Assembly: GCA_903885375.1 (NCBI GenBank)
Contig: CAISIK010000052.1
Coordinates: forward strand, 1-59,354
Source of the DNA: an uncultured Pseudomonadota bacterium
Lineage (GTDB): Bacteria; Myxococcota_A; UBA796; SXON01
Direction of reading: 5' to 3'
Length of the DNA stretch: 59,354 bases
The position numbers and the translations under genes are program-made. How positions within the stretch are numbered: the stretch's first letter is position 1; the number at the start of each line of letters is the position of its first letter. Below are positions 34,561 to 41,652 of the stretch, piece after piece. The notes under the pieces were generated by a model, which saw nothing but the letters and a program-made list of their open reading frames with translations, did no database searches and had not been told where the DNA came from.

Positions 34561-35181
34561 ATGCCCCGCTCACGTACCGACAGTAGAATTTTGCAGTTTG
34601 TTCCAAGCCTTGGCAGCATTCCAGATGAAAGAATAGCCACCGAAGCAGGCGTATCGCGAACAGCAGTGGTGAATTTTCGACAGAAGCTGGGAATCGCGGC
34701 CTACCAGGGCCACCGAACGAAACAAGCGGCGGCGGGAAGCTCCTTGGCAAGCGCGCCGGGCGCTCCCCCACGGGCACCGCGAGTGAGGGCGTTCGCCGGC
34801 CGCCGCTCCCGGCTGGATCCTTTCGTGCACCTGCTCGGCGTGGAGAGCGACGCCACGGTTGCCCAGCTCGCCGGCCTCACGGTGGAGAACGTCCGCTCGT
34901 ACCGCGTGCGCCGGGGCATCCCCACGGCAGCGTCGAAGCGCCGTGGCACCCCCTCGGAGCGCACCGGCACCGAAGCACGGGCCCCGTCGGCACACCTGCG
35001 CACCAACCAGGCGGCCTTCTCCGTGGTGGTGGAGGAACAGGCGGGTCGACAGACCTACGCCGTCGTGGCCCGCGACATCGCGGAGGCCGCGCTGCTCGCC
35101 CTGCAATGTGTCGGTGCCCACGGCACCGTGCGCGCGGTGACCTGCGTGGCGCCGTTGCTCGCCCCGGCCAGCGCCGCCTAG
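34561..35181 (+). CDS. Protein with two tandem HTH-like units, low-GC 5' end
   Basis: 206 residues from ATG 34561; an upstream in-frame start at 34513 is less likely. Residues 13-48 and 88-123 align without gaps over 36 positions, sharing FV, LG, D, A, AG, V, R and GI; each reads as a helix-turn-helix (DERIATEAGVSRTAVVNFRQ; DATVAQLAGLTVENVRSYRV). A C-terminal domain of about 50 residues (AFSVVVEEQAGRQTYAVVAR) follows. Bases 34570-34690 are clearly richer in A and T than all neighbours. Probably DNA-binding. The TAG stop shares CTAG with the smg-like gene. Confidence 0.62.
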   Translation: MPRSRTDSRILQFVPSLGSIPDERIATEAGVSRTAVVNFRQKLGIAAYQGHRTKQAAAGSSLASAPGAPPRAPRVRAFAGRRSRLDPFVHLLGVESDATVAQLAGLTVENVRSYRVRRGIPTAASKRRGTPSERTGTEARAPSAHLRTNQAAFSVVVEEQAGRQTYAVVARDIAEAALLALQCVGAHGTVRAVTCVAPLLAPASAA

Positions 35182-35438
35182 AAGAAGAGGCGCGGCCACT
35201 CGAGCTGCAGCAGCTCCCGGGCCTCGGGCCGCATCCGCTCGGCCTGGTCGGTGAGCCAGAGCGCACACGCCCGCCGCACATCGGCGATGTCGACCGTGGC
35301 CTTGGGGCCCGCGTTCGCCATCAACGCCGAGGTGATGCTGTCGATCGCGGCATCGTCGAGGTGGCCGAGCTCGCGGAGGAGCTCGAGGAAGTCGCTCGCC
35401 TCCGGGGCGATCTCTACATGCTGGTAGGCCGATGCCAT
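35178..35438 (-). CDS. Smg-like protein (DUF494-like), short form
   Basis: 86 residues: ASDFLELLRELGHLDDAAID, then VDIADVRRACALWLTDQAER, ending LEWPRLFF. The order helix, loop, helix with FLxxLRxxGxLxxxxxD matches the C-terminal half of Smg (DUF494). Smg genes sit beside dprA (smf) in many proteobacteria, and this gene starts 13 nt from the dprA stop on the same strand, which supports the call. The family is usually about 150 residues, so this is a half-length version. Function unknown. Confidence 0.55.
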   Translation of the reverse strand: MASAYQHVEIAPEASDFLELLRELGHLDDAAIDSITSALMANAGPKATVDIADVRRACALWLTDQAERMRPEARELLQLEWPRLFF

Positions 35439-35451
35439 CTACGCCCCTATC

Positions 35452-36243
35452 TCACCGCGGCGCCGGCACCAGCACGGACGCGAGGCCCCGGTAGACTTCC
35501 GCCCCCTCCTCGATGAGGTCGAGACAGCCCTCGAAGCTCTCGCACCCGGGGAGACCGGGCACCGCGAGGACCCGGCGCCCGTACTCCACGGCGTGGTGGG
35601 CCGTGATCTTCGCGCCGGACCGATGCCCCGCTTCGACCACCACGGTGGCCTGCGCCAGCCCCGCGATGATGCGGTTTCGGCGTGGGAAGGTCCACCGATC
35701 GGGGGAGGCCCCCGGCGGGTACTCGCTCAGCACCAGCCCGCCCGCGGCGAGGATGCGTTCGCGCACCCGCGCCTGCCAGCCCGGCATCGGCGAGGACAGG
35801 CCCTGGCCCAGCACCGCGATCGTGCGCCCCCCCGCCGCGAGGTGGGCCTCACAATCGATACCCGCCGCGAGGCCCGAAACCACCACCACGCCGTTGGCGG
35901 CGAGGCCGCCCGCCAGCTCGCGACACAGGCGCCGGCCCGTGGCGGTGCACCGCCGCGTGCCGACGATGGCCACCGCCGGCTCGTTCAACAGCGCGCGCTC
36001 CCCCTCCCAGGCGAGCGCCACGGGGGCGCCCGCGAGCCCACGCAGCGCGGCCGGCCAGCCCGGCGAGTCGGCACGCAGCCACACCCCCTCGAAGGGGGGC
36101 ACGGCCAGCACGCGCGCACGCAGCAGGGCGGGGAGCTCCGCCAAGGCGACGGGCATGCCATCCGGCAGCCGCTCAGCGAACGCGGGGGGCAGGAGCGGCG
36201 CGTGGCGCGCCAGACCCGACCAGGGAGCGGACAGTCCGGACAT
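35452..36243 (-). CDS. dprA: DNA-processing protein DprA/Smf
   Basis: 263 residues. Rossmann-like core: VAIVGTRRCTATGRRLCREL, VVVVSGLAAGIDCEAH, TIAVLGQGL, RWTFPRRNRIIAGLAQATVVVEA, SGAKITAHHAVEYGRRVLAVPG. These are the diagnostic DprA blocks. DprA binds incoming single-stranded DNA and loads RecA during transformation. The protein is about 100 residues shorter than usual: the N-terminal SAM-like domain is reduced and the C-terminal winged helix is missing. The start region carries a LexA-box-like operator over the likely promoter. Confidence 0.92.
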   Translation of the reverse strand: MSGLSAPWSGLARHAPLLPPAFAERLPDGMPVALAELPALLRARVLAVPPFEGVWLRADSPGWPAALRGLAGAPVALAWEGERALLNEPAVAIVGTRRCTATGRRLCRELAGGLAANGVVVVSGLAAGIDCEAHLAAGGRTIAVLGQGLSSPMPGWQARVRERILAAGGLVLSEYPPGASPDRWTFPRRNRIIAGLAQATVVVEAGHRSGAKITAHHAVEYGRRVLAVPGLPGCESFEGCLDLIEEGAEVYRGLASVLVPAPR

Positions 36244-36249
36244 GCGAGC

Positions 36250-36255
36250 AGTATC
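36250..36255 (-). promoter_or_regulatory. Putative -10 box (GATACT) of dprA
   Basis: GATACT on the minus strand ends 6 nt before the ATG at 36243. Its upstream edge abuts the operator-like sequence at 36255-36271, so a protein bound there would block RNA polymerase. Confidence 0.4.
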
Positions 36256-36271
36256 TGCACGCCTGTTCAGG
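36255..36271 (+). promoter_or_regulatory. LexA-box-like operator (CTGCACGCCTGTTCAGG) before dprA
   Basis: This 17-mer fits CTRHAMRYBYGTTCAGS, the Myxococcus xanthus LexA-box consensus as I remember it, at every position. It lies 12-28 nt upstream of the dprA ATG, in the spacer of its likely promoter. Functional assignment to LexA is inference; the match is seen directly. Confidence 0.55.
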
Positions 36272-36281
36272 AGTCAAGCGA

Positions 36282-37334
36282 TCAGTTGGACTGGTTCGGG
36301 GTGGCGACCACGCGGGTGGCCTCGCGAAGCTCCTCGCCGGCATCCACCACCACGGCGGTGCTGCGCTTCTCTTCGGCGCGGACCACCACCACCCGACCGG
36401 TCACCCGCTCGGGCAGACGCTTGTCGGGACGCGCGAGCCGGGGCGCCGAACCATCGGCCTGGGTGACCAGGAACAGCGACGTGCCGACCTCCACCCCATC
36501 GTTGGTACCCACATCGAGGAAGACGGTCTCGTACGTGGAGGCAAGGGCCTGCTCCGTGTTGAGCCGCGCCACAATGCGGGCCTTCACCTCCCCCTCGGGG
36601 GGGTCGACATCGACCGTGACATCCACGGGCATCATGTCGCCCACGATGTCGCCCCGGTAGGCTTCGCTGTAGCTGTCCCGGATCTTCGCGGTGGCGACGT
36701 TGTCATCGACCCGGATCACCCGGACCGTGCTGACCACGCGGTACACGTACCGCACCCCATCGGCCGTGCGCACGCGGTCGGGCTGCTTGCGGTACAGGCT
36801 GAAGAGCGTGCCGCACTCCACGCCATCCGTGTCATCGAGCTTGAGGTAGACGTAGTCCTCTTCGGCGAGGCTGGTCCCGCCGGAGGTGGCCGCGACCACG
36901 CGCCCGCGTGCGTTGAAGTCCTTCGCCACGCCGAGCAACCCGGCGGAGGTGAGCACCTGGCCGCGGCGCGTGTCGTCGAACCGGGCGGGGAAGTCGCAAT
37001 CCGACTCGTTGACCGCCACTTCCTGGCGGACCGGCTGGTAGGGCACTTCCTGGATGAGGTCGATCCCCGCGGAGGGGGGAGAGAGCGCATCGCCCAGGTT
37101 GAAGTAGATCTTGTTGCCCGGGTAGATCCAGTGCGGGTTGGTGATGTACTCGTTGTACGACCACAGCTGCGGCCACTGGTAGGGGTCACCCATGAACCGC
37201 GTGCTGATGTCCCACAGGGTGTCGCCCGGCTGGATCACGTAGAAGTCCGGCGTGGCCGAGGTGCCGCCCATCTGGACCATTCCCTCCTGGGCGTGGGCCG
37301 GACCAAGGGAGGCGAGAATGAGCACAGCCAGCAT
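36282..37334 (-). CDS. Secreted LysM-domain protein
   Basis: 350 residues from ATG 37334 (signal MLAVLILASLGPAHAQ). LysM at about residues 30-80: YVIQPGDTLWDISTRFMGDP then WPQLWSYNEYITNPHWIYPG. This long LysM with the inserted YQWPQLW is common in deltaproteobacterial proteins encoded beside dprA. The remaining 270 residues hold two beta-rich units with VYLKLDD and GTNDGVEVGTSLFLV. Expected in the periplasm, bound to peptidoglycan. No catalytic motif seen. Confidence 0.8.
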   Translation of the reverse strand: MLAVLILASLGPAHAQEGMVQMGGTSATPDFYVIQPGDTLWDISTRFMGDPYQWPQLWSYNEYITNPHWIYPGNKIYFNLGDALSPPSAGIDLIQEVPYQPVRQEVAVNESDCDFPARFDDTRRGQVLTSAGLLGVAKDFNARGRVVAATSGGTSLAEEDYVYLKLDDTDGVECGTLFSLYRKQPDRVRTADGVRYVYRVVSTVRVIRVDDNVATAKIRDSYSEAYRGDIVGDMMPVDVTVDVDPPEGEVKARIVARLNTEQALASTYETVFLDVGTNDGVEVGTSLFLVTQADGSAPRLARPDKRLPERVTGRVVVVRAEEKRSTAVVVDAGEELREATRVVATPNQSN

Positions 37335-37380
37335 CGAGACTCCTGCGACGGCGTGAGTGTCGATCAAACGGGCCGCCGTG

Positions 37381-37902
37381 TCAAGGGGCCGCAACCACCC
37401 GAGGCGCGGTGGCGCCCGTGCGCGAGGCTACGGATTCCATCTCACTCAACGCCCCTTCCCGGCTGGCGTAGCCACTCACCCGAACCCGCTGAACCGCGTG
37501 TCCATCCACGAGCGCCGCCACCCGGTACGCCTGCATCTCCGCGGCGCGCAGCTCTGCCACCAGACGATCGGCCGACTCGACATCGGGGTACTCGGCCACC
37601 TGGATCGACCAGCCACCGGTCGGCACACCGCTCTCCGAGGCCGCGCCCGCCCCCACCAGCTCGGAGGGGAAGGACACATCCGCCCCTTGCTGCTCCGACA
37701 CGCGCGCGAGCAGCATTTCAAGCGTGCCTTCACGCACCTCCGCCGCCACGAGGGGCACCACCCCGTTCACCGGCTCGGCCTCGGGGCGCCCGCGCTCGGC
37801 CACGGTGACGCCGAGGAAGAACGACAGGCAGGCGAGCGCGACGGACATCGCGCCCAGAGCGAAGAGATGACCGCGGGTGAGCGGGATCAATTGGTCCTTC
37901 AT
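37381..37902 (-). CDS. Membrane-anchored SPOR-domain protein
   Basis: 173 residues from ATG 37902. A short cytoplasmic tail (MKDQLIPLTRG), one membrane helix (LFALGAMSVALACLSFFLGV), a linker, and a SPOR domain from about residue 95 (GWSIQVAEYPDVESADRLVA, YRVAALVDG, RVRVSGYASREGALSEM). SPOR domains bind denuded glycan strands at division septa. It lies in the same direction as ylxP and the LysM gene. TACGCT ends 6 nt upstream, so it probably has its own promoter. Confidence 0.82.
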   Translation of the reverse strand: MKDQLIPLTRGHLFALGAMSVALACLSFFLGVTVAERGRPEAEPVNGVVPLVAAEVREGTLEMLLARVSEQQGADVSFPSELVGAGAASESGVPTGGWSIQVAEYPDVESADRLVAELRAAEMQAYRVAALVDGHAVQRVRVSGYASREGALSEMESVASRTGATAPRVVAAP

Positions 37903-37908
37903 CCGCGG

Positions 37909-37914
37909 AGCGTA
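37909..37914 (-). promoter_or_regulatory. Putative -10 box (TACGCT) of the SPOR gene
   Basis: TACGCT (exact TAnnnT) on the minus strand ends 6 nt before the ATG at 37902. A TGACGCGTCA palindrome lies 7-16 nt further upstream. Confidence 0.45.
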
Positions 37915-37920
37915 ACATAT

Positions 37921-37930
37921 TGACGCGTCA
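37921..37930. promoter_or_regulatory. Perfect 10-bp palindrome TGACGCGTCA
   Basis: Flanked by ATAT on one side and AGATAT on the other, between the ylxP stop and the SPOR gene start; its last three bases are the ylxP stop codon. Its position just upstream of the TACGCT box would suit an operator or activator site. It also resembles a CRE/CREB-like half-site pair, with no bacterial meaning I can name. Confidence 0.35.
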
Positions 37931-38260
37931 AGATATACCGGGTTCACCCATCTTCTGGATCCAGTGGGTGACCTCGGCCAACCACGCATCGGCGCCGCGT
38001 TCGGCCTCCGCCCGGACGAGATCGAGCCGGCTGCGCACGATCTTCGGATCGTTCGCCACCACGGTGGCGGCGATCACCGCCGCGCCGGGGTTGTCGAGGT
38101 GGCCCACCTCCGCCACGGCACAGTGATGCCGCGTTTGGATGCGCTGGACGACTGACTGGACGGCGCGACGCCGGTCCTTGAGGGACAGGCTGCGGGGCAC
38201 GTGCAGCACCAGCCGCACGACCCCGATCCACAACGCTTCATCCGGAGCGGGAAAGTACAT
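37928..38260 (-). CDS. ylxP: YlxP-like protein (DUF503)
   Basis: 110 residues. WIGVVRLVLHVPRSLSLKDRRRAVQSVVQRI then VAEVGHLDNPGAAVIAATVV is the DUF503 signature, a ferredoxin-like fold. The gene follows infB by 3 nt, its usual place between infB and rbfA in many bacteria. Here rbfA does not follow. Function unknown; an RNA- or ribosome-related role is inferred from the constant company. Confidence 0.85.
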   Translation of the reverse strand: MYFPAPDEALWIGVVRLVLHVPRSLSLKDRRRAVQSVVQRIQTRHHCAVAEVGHLDNPGAAVIAATVVANDPKIVRSRLDLVRAEAERGADAWLAEVTHWIQKMGEPGIS

Positions 38261-38263
38261 CCG

Positions 38264-41047
38264 CTATTCGCGGGCGACCTGGACCTTCTCCATGATCTCG
38301 ATCCGGTCGCCGACGACGATATCGGTGTAACCGTCGACCTGGAGGCCGCACTCGAAGCCTTCGACCACCTCGCGCACATCTTCCTTGAAGCGCTTGAGGC
38401 CGGTGACCTTGCCCTCGAGGAAGACCTTGCCGCCGCGGAACACCTTGGCGAGCGCGCCGCGGGTGGCCTTGCCGGAGAGGATCATGCAGCCCGCGACCGC
38501 GCCAGACTTGGACACGTTGAAGGCCGCACGTACCTCGGCTTCGCCGAGGCGACGCTCTTCGTAGATCGGGGCGAGCATGCCGGTGAGGCGAGCCTTCACC
38601 TCATCGATCGCCTGGTAGATCACGTCGAACCGCTTGATCTCCACGCCGCTCTGGTCGGCGGCCTGGCGAGCCTTGGCATCCGCCTTCACGTTGAACGCGA
38701 GCAGCAGCGAGTTGTTCGCCATCGCGAGGTTCACGTCGGACTCGTTGACCGGGCCGATCGCCGAGTGGAGGATCTTCAGCGCCGTGCCCGACACGGCGAT
38801 GCCCTCGAGGGCCGCCTTGAGCGCCTCGAGCGAGCCGCCCACGTCGGCCTTGAGGACCACGTACAGCATCTCGTCGGGCGAAGCCGCTGCGCCGCCCTGC
38901 TTGAACAGGTCATCCACGGTGAGGCGCTGGCGCTGGCCCTGCGACTGGGCACGCGCCGCCTTCTCGCGGTGCTCGCTCAGCGTGCGGGCATCCTTCTCGC
39001 TGCCCACCACGGTGAACTCATCACCGGCGTTGGGCACACCCTCCATGCCGAAGATTTCGACGGGGGTGGAGGGGAGCGCTTCCTTCAGGCGCGCACCGCG
39101 CTCGTCGGTCATCGCGCGAACCCGGCCCCAGGTGGTGCCGATCACGAGCGTGTCGCCCTGACGGAGCGTGCCGGTCTTCACCAGCAACGACGCCACGGCG
39201 CCACGACCGGTTTCGATTCGGGACTCGATCACGACGCCCTCGGCGGGACGCGCGGGGTTGGCACGCAGGTCGGCCACTTCGGCCACGAGGAGAACGCTGT
39301 CGAGCAGGCCATCGATACCGCTGCCCTTGAGCGCGCTCACCGGGGCGCAGATGACATCGCCGCCGTACTCCTCCGGCACCAGCCCGTGCTCCATCAGCTC
39401 GGTCTTGATGCGCTCGAGCTTGATGCCCGGCTTGTCGACCTTGTTGATGGCCACGACGATCGGCACGCCGGCCGCCTTGGCGTGGTTGATGGCTTCCACC
39501 GTTTGCGGCATGACGCCGTCATCCGCCGCCACGACGAGGATGACCACGTCGGTGACGCGGGCACCACGGGCGCGCATCGCGGAGAACGCGGCGTGACCGG
39601 GGGTGTCGATGAAGGTGATGTGCTTGTCGCCCCGGCGGACCTGGTAGGCGCCGATGTGCTGGGTGATGCCACCCGCCTCGCCCGCCGCGACCTTGGCCTT
39701 GCGGATGGAGTCGAGAAGCGTGGTCTTGCCGTGATCAACGTGACCCATGACCGTGACGACCGGCGGCCGCGACTGCAGCGCCTCGTCGTTGTCCGGCGCG
39801 TGCTGGATCATGTGCGCCGATTCCTGGAACGCGGTGTTGACCACCTCGTGCCCGAGCTCCTGCGCCACGATGGCGGCCGTGTCGTAGTCGATCGACTGGT
39901 TGACCGTGGCCACCTGGCCGAGGTTCATCAGCGCCTTGATGAGCTCCGCCGCCTTGACGCCCAGCTCGTGGGCGAAGGCGCCGACGGTGATCTCACCATC
40001 CACCTGCACCTTGCGCTTGACCGTGCTCGCCGGGCGAACCTCGGCGCGGTGCCCGGACTTGTGCTTGCGGTGGCGGCTCTCGGGAATCTGCATTCCCGTG
40101 TGCTCGCTGCGGCCGCCGCGACGCGCCGGCTTGGCGCGGCGATCATCGCCGCCCGCCGGCTCGGAGCCGGGGGTGCGGGCGCCCGTGGGGTTGCGCAGCG
40201 CGCTGGGGCCGCCGGGGCCCGCTGGGCCGCCGGCCCAGCGGGGCTGGGTGCTGGCCTGCTCGCGAGCGCGACGACGCGCGCCGGTGGGATCGGTGGGATC
40301 GTAGCCGGCGGGGAGCGACACCACGCCGAGGCCGAGGCCAGGGAGGATGGGGCGCTGGTTGAGACCGGCCGCGGCGCGGGCGTTCATCCGCCCGGCGGGG
40401 CCGACGGGGCCAGGGGCCACCACGGCAGCGGGCTCGGGGGCCGGCGCTTCGGCCGGACCGGCCGGCGCGGCTTCGGGGGCAGCCTCCGCCGCGGGGGCGG
40501 GCTCGGGGGCCTCCACCGGAGCGACGCTGGCTTCCACCGGGGCGGGAGCCGCCTCGACGACCGGGGCCTGCTCGAGCGCGGGGGCGGGAGCCGCAACCGG
40601 CTCGGCCTCCACGACCGGGGGGGCGGCCACCACATGCTCGATCACCGGCTCGGGCGCGGGCGCCTCGACGACCTCGACAGGGGCCTGCGCCACCGCCTCG
40701 ACTTCGACCGGATCAGGCCGGCGCAGGCCGGGAGAGGCGAGGGCGCCGGGGCGACGGAGCGCGGAAGGCGCCACCGGCTCGGGGGCCACGACCGCGGAGG
40801 GGCGGGCGCTCGTATCGGTGTGCGTGCCAGCGGGGCGGCGAATCACCGTGCGGGCCGGGGGAGCGACGGGCGCTACCGGGGCCGGAGGGGCGGCATCTAC
40901 CCGCCGCCGTACCACCTTGCTGCCGACGCGAACGTCGCCCGGCGGCTTCGGCTCGACGCTGGCGGGCTGCGCGGGGCGAACCACCGGAGTACGGCGTTCA
41001 GCGCCACGCGCGCTCTCCAAGCGCTCGAAGAGGTCCTTGTTCGACAT
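38264..41047 (-). CDS. infB: Translation initiation factor IF-2
   Basis: 927 residues. N-terminal Ala/Pro-rich linker (about 1-320), an IF2-N-like helix domain near 355-405 (TVGAFAHELGVKAAELIKALM), then the GTPase domain: G1 GHVDHGKT at about 436-443, G2 GITQHIGAY, G3 DTPGHAAF, G4 NKVD. Domains II-IV follow to the end. IF-2 delivers fMet-tRNA to the 30S subunit. Normal for the family in length. Ends 3 nt before ylxP and starts 31 nt after ylxR on the same strand. Confidence 0.97.
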   Translation of the reverse strand: MSNKDLFERLESARGAERRTPVVRPAQPASVEPKPPGDVRVGSKVVRRRVDAAPPAPVAPVAPPARTVIRRPAGTHTDTSARPSAVVAPEPVAPSALRRPGALASPGLRRPDPVEVEAVAQAPVEVVEAPAPEPVIEHVVAAPPVVEAEPVAAPAPALEQAPVVEAAPAPVEASVAPVEAPEPAPAAEAAPEAAPAGPAEAPAPEPAAVVAPGPVGPAGRMNARAAAGLNQRPILPGLGLGVVSLPAGYDPTDPTGARRRAREQASTQPRWAGGPAGPGGPSALRNPTGARTPGSEPAGGDDRRAKPARRGGRSEHTGMQIPESRHRKHKSGHRAEVRPASTVKRKVQVDGEITVGAFAHELGVKAAELIKALMNLGQVATVNQSIDYDTAAIVAQELGHEVVNTAFQESAHMIQHAPDNDEALQSRPPVVTVMGHVDHGKTTLLDSIRKAKVAAGEAGGITQHIGAYQVRRGDKHITFIDTPGHAAFSAMRARGARVTDVVILVVAADDGVMPQTVEAINHAKAAGVPIVVAINKVDKPGIKLERIKTELMEHGLVPEEYGGDVICAPVSALKGSGIDGLLDSVLLVAEVADLRANPARPAEGVVIESRIETGRGAVASLLVKTGTLRQGDTLVIGTTWGRVRAMTDERGARLKEALPSTPVEIFGMEGVPNAGDEFTVVGSEKDARTLSEHREKAARAQSQGQRQRLTVDDLFKQGGAAASPDEMLYVVLKADVGGSLEALKAALEGIAVSGTALKILHSAIGPVNESDVNLAMANNSLLLAFNVKADAKARQAADQSGVEIKRFDVIYQAIDEVKARLTGMLAPIYEERRLGEAEVRAAFNVSKSGAVAGCMILSGKATRGALAKVFRGGKVFLEGKVTGLKRFKEDVREVVEGFECGLQVDGYTDIVVGDRIEIMEKVQVARE

Positions 41048-41078
41048 ATAGGGCGGTTCCTGCAGGTGGGGGGCGGGG

Positions 41079-41639
41079 CTAACCGAGTGCCGGCATGCGC
41101 CGCAACTCCCGAATGAGGGCTCTCACCGGCGCCGCGGGACGCAGCCCAAGCACGGCTCGGGGACCCTTGCCTATCTTGTGACCCAAAGCCTCCCTCGTCA
41201 AGGGGAGTTCGTAGGTTGGCAGGACAGGAAAAAGGCGACCGGCGGCCGTGCGGCTCGCCTCGGAGGCATCCTGGGCGAAAACGAGCGCCGTCAGCGCCTC
41301 GGGGGAGGTGCGTTCGAGCGCGTCGGCGCCGCTCACGACCGCGCCGGCCCGCGCGGCGAGCGCGAGCAGATCGAGCGTCGCGGCGAGGTTGGCGAGCCGG
41401 GCCTCCGCGAGGAGCCCCTCCACCACCAGCGGTCCGCTGTCGAGGGCGCGCTGCAGGAGTCCCGGCTTGCGCTGCGCCTCCTCGAAGACCTCCCGATCGC
41501 ACGTGAGCCAGGCGCCGCGGCCCTTCCAGCGCCCGTGCCAGTCCACGTGGGCCACACCGTCAGGGCCAGCAAAAACGCGCACGAGCGCGCTCGGATCGGC
41601 GCGCTCGCGACGGACGACACAGGACCGGATCGGCGGCAA
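41079..41639 (-). CDS. ylxR: YlxR (DUF448) fused to an L7Ae-like domain
   Basis: 186 residues. Residues 1-70 are YlxR-like (RSCVVRRERADPSALVRVFA, GRWKGRGAWLTCDREVFEEA); the usual second Cys of the CxxC is replaced by Arg. Residues 85-180 follow the L7Ae/YlxQ pattern: DLLALAARAGAVVSGADAL, LVFAQDAS, LTREALGHKIGKGPRAVLG. In Firmicutes ylxR and ylxQ are separate neighbours at this place between nusA and infB; here they are one protein. YlxR homologues bind RNase P RNA. Starts 13 nt after nusA. Confidence 0.85.
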   Translation of the reverse strand: MPPIRSCVVRRERADPSALVRVFAGPDGVAHVDWHGRWKGRGAWLTCDREVFEEAQRKPGLLQRALDSGPLVVEGLLAEARLANLAATLDLLALAARAGAVVSGADALERTSPEALTALVFAQDASEASRTAAGRLFPVLPTYELPLTREALGHKIGKGPRAVLGLRPAAPVRALIRELRRMPALG

Positions 41640-41652
41640 AGCCCGCCTCCTG

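Noticed and set aside
38201..41116. 971-codon open frame on the plus strand
   Set aside because: Antisense to infB, whose identity is certain.
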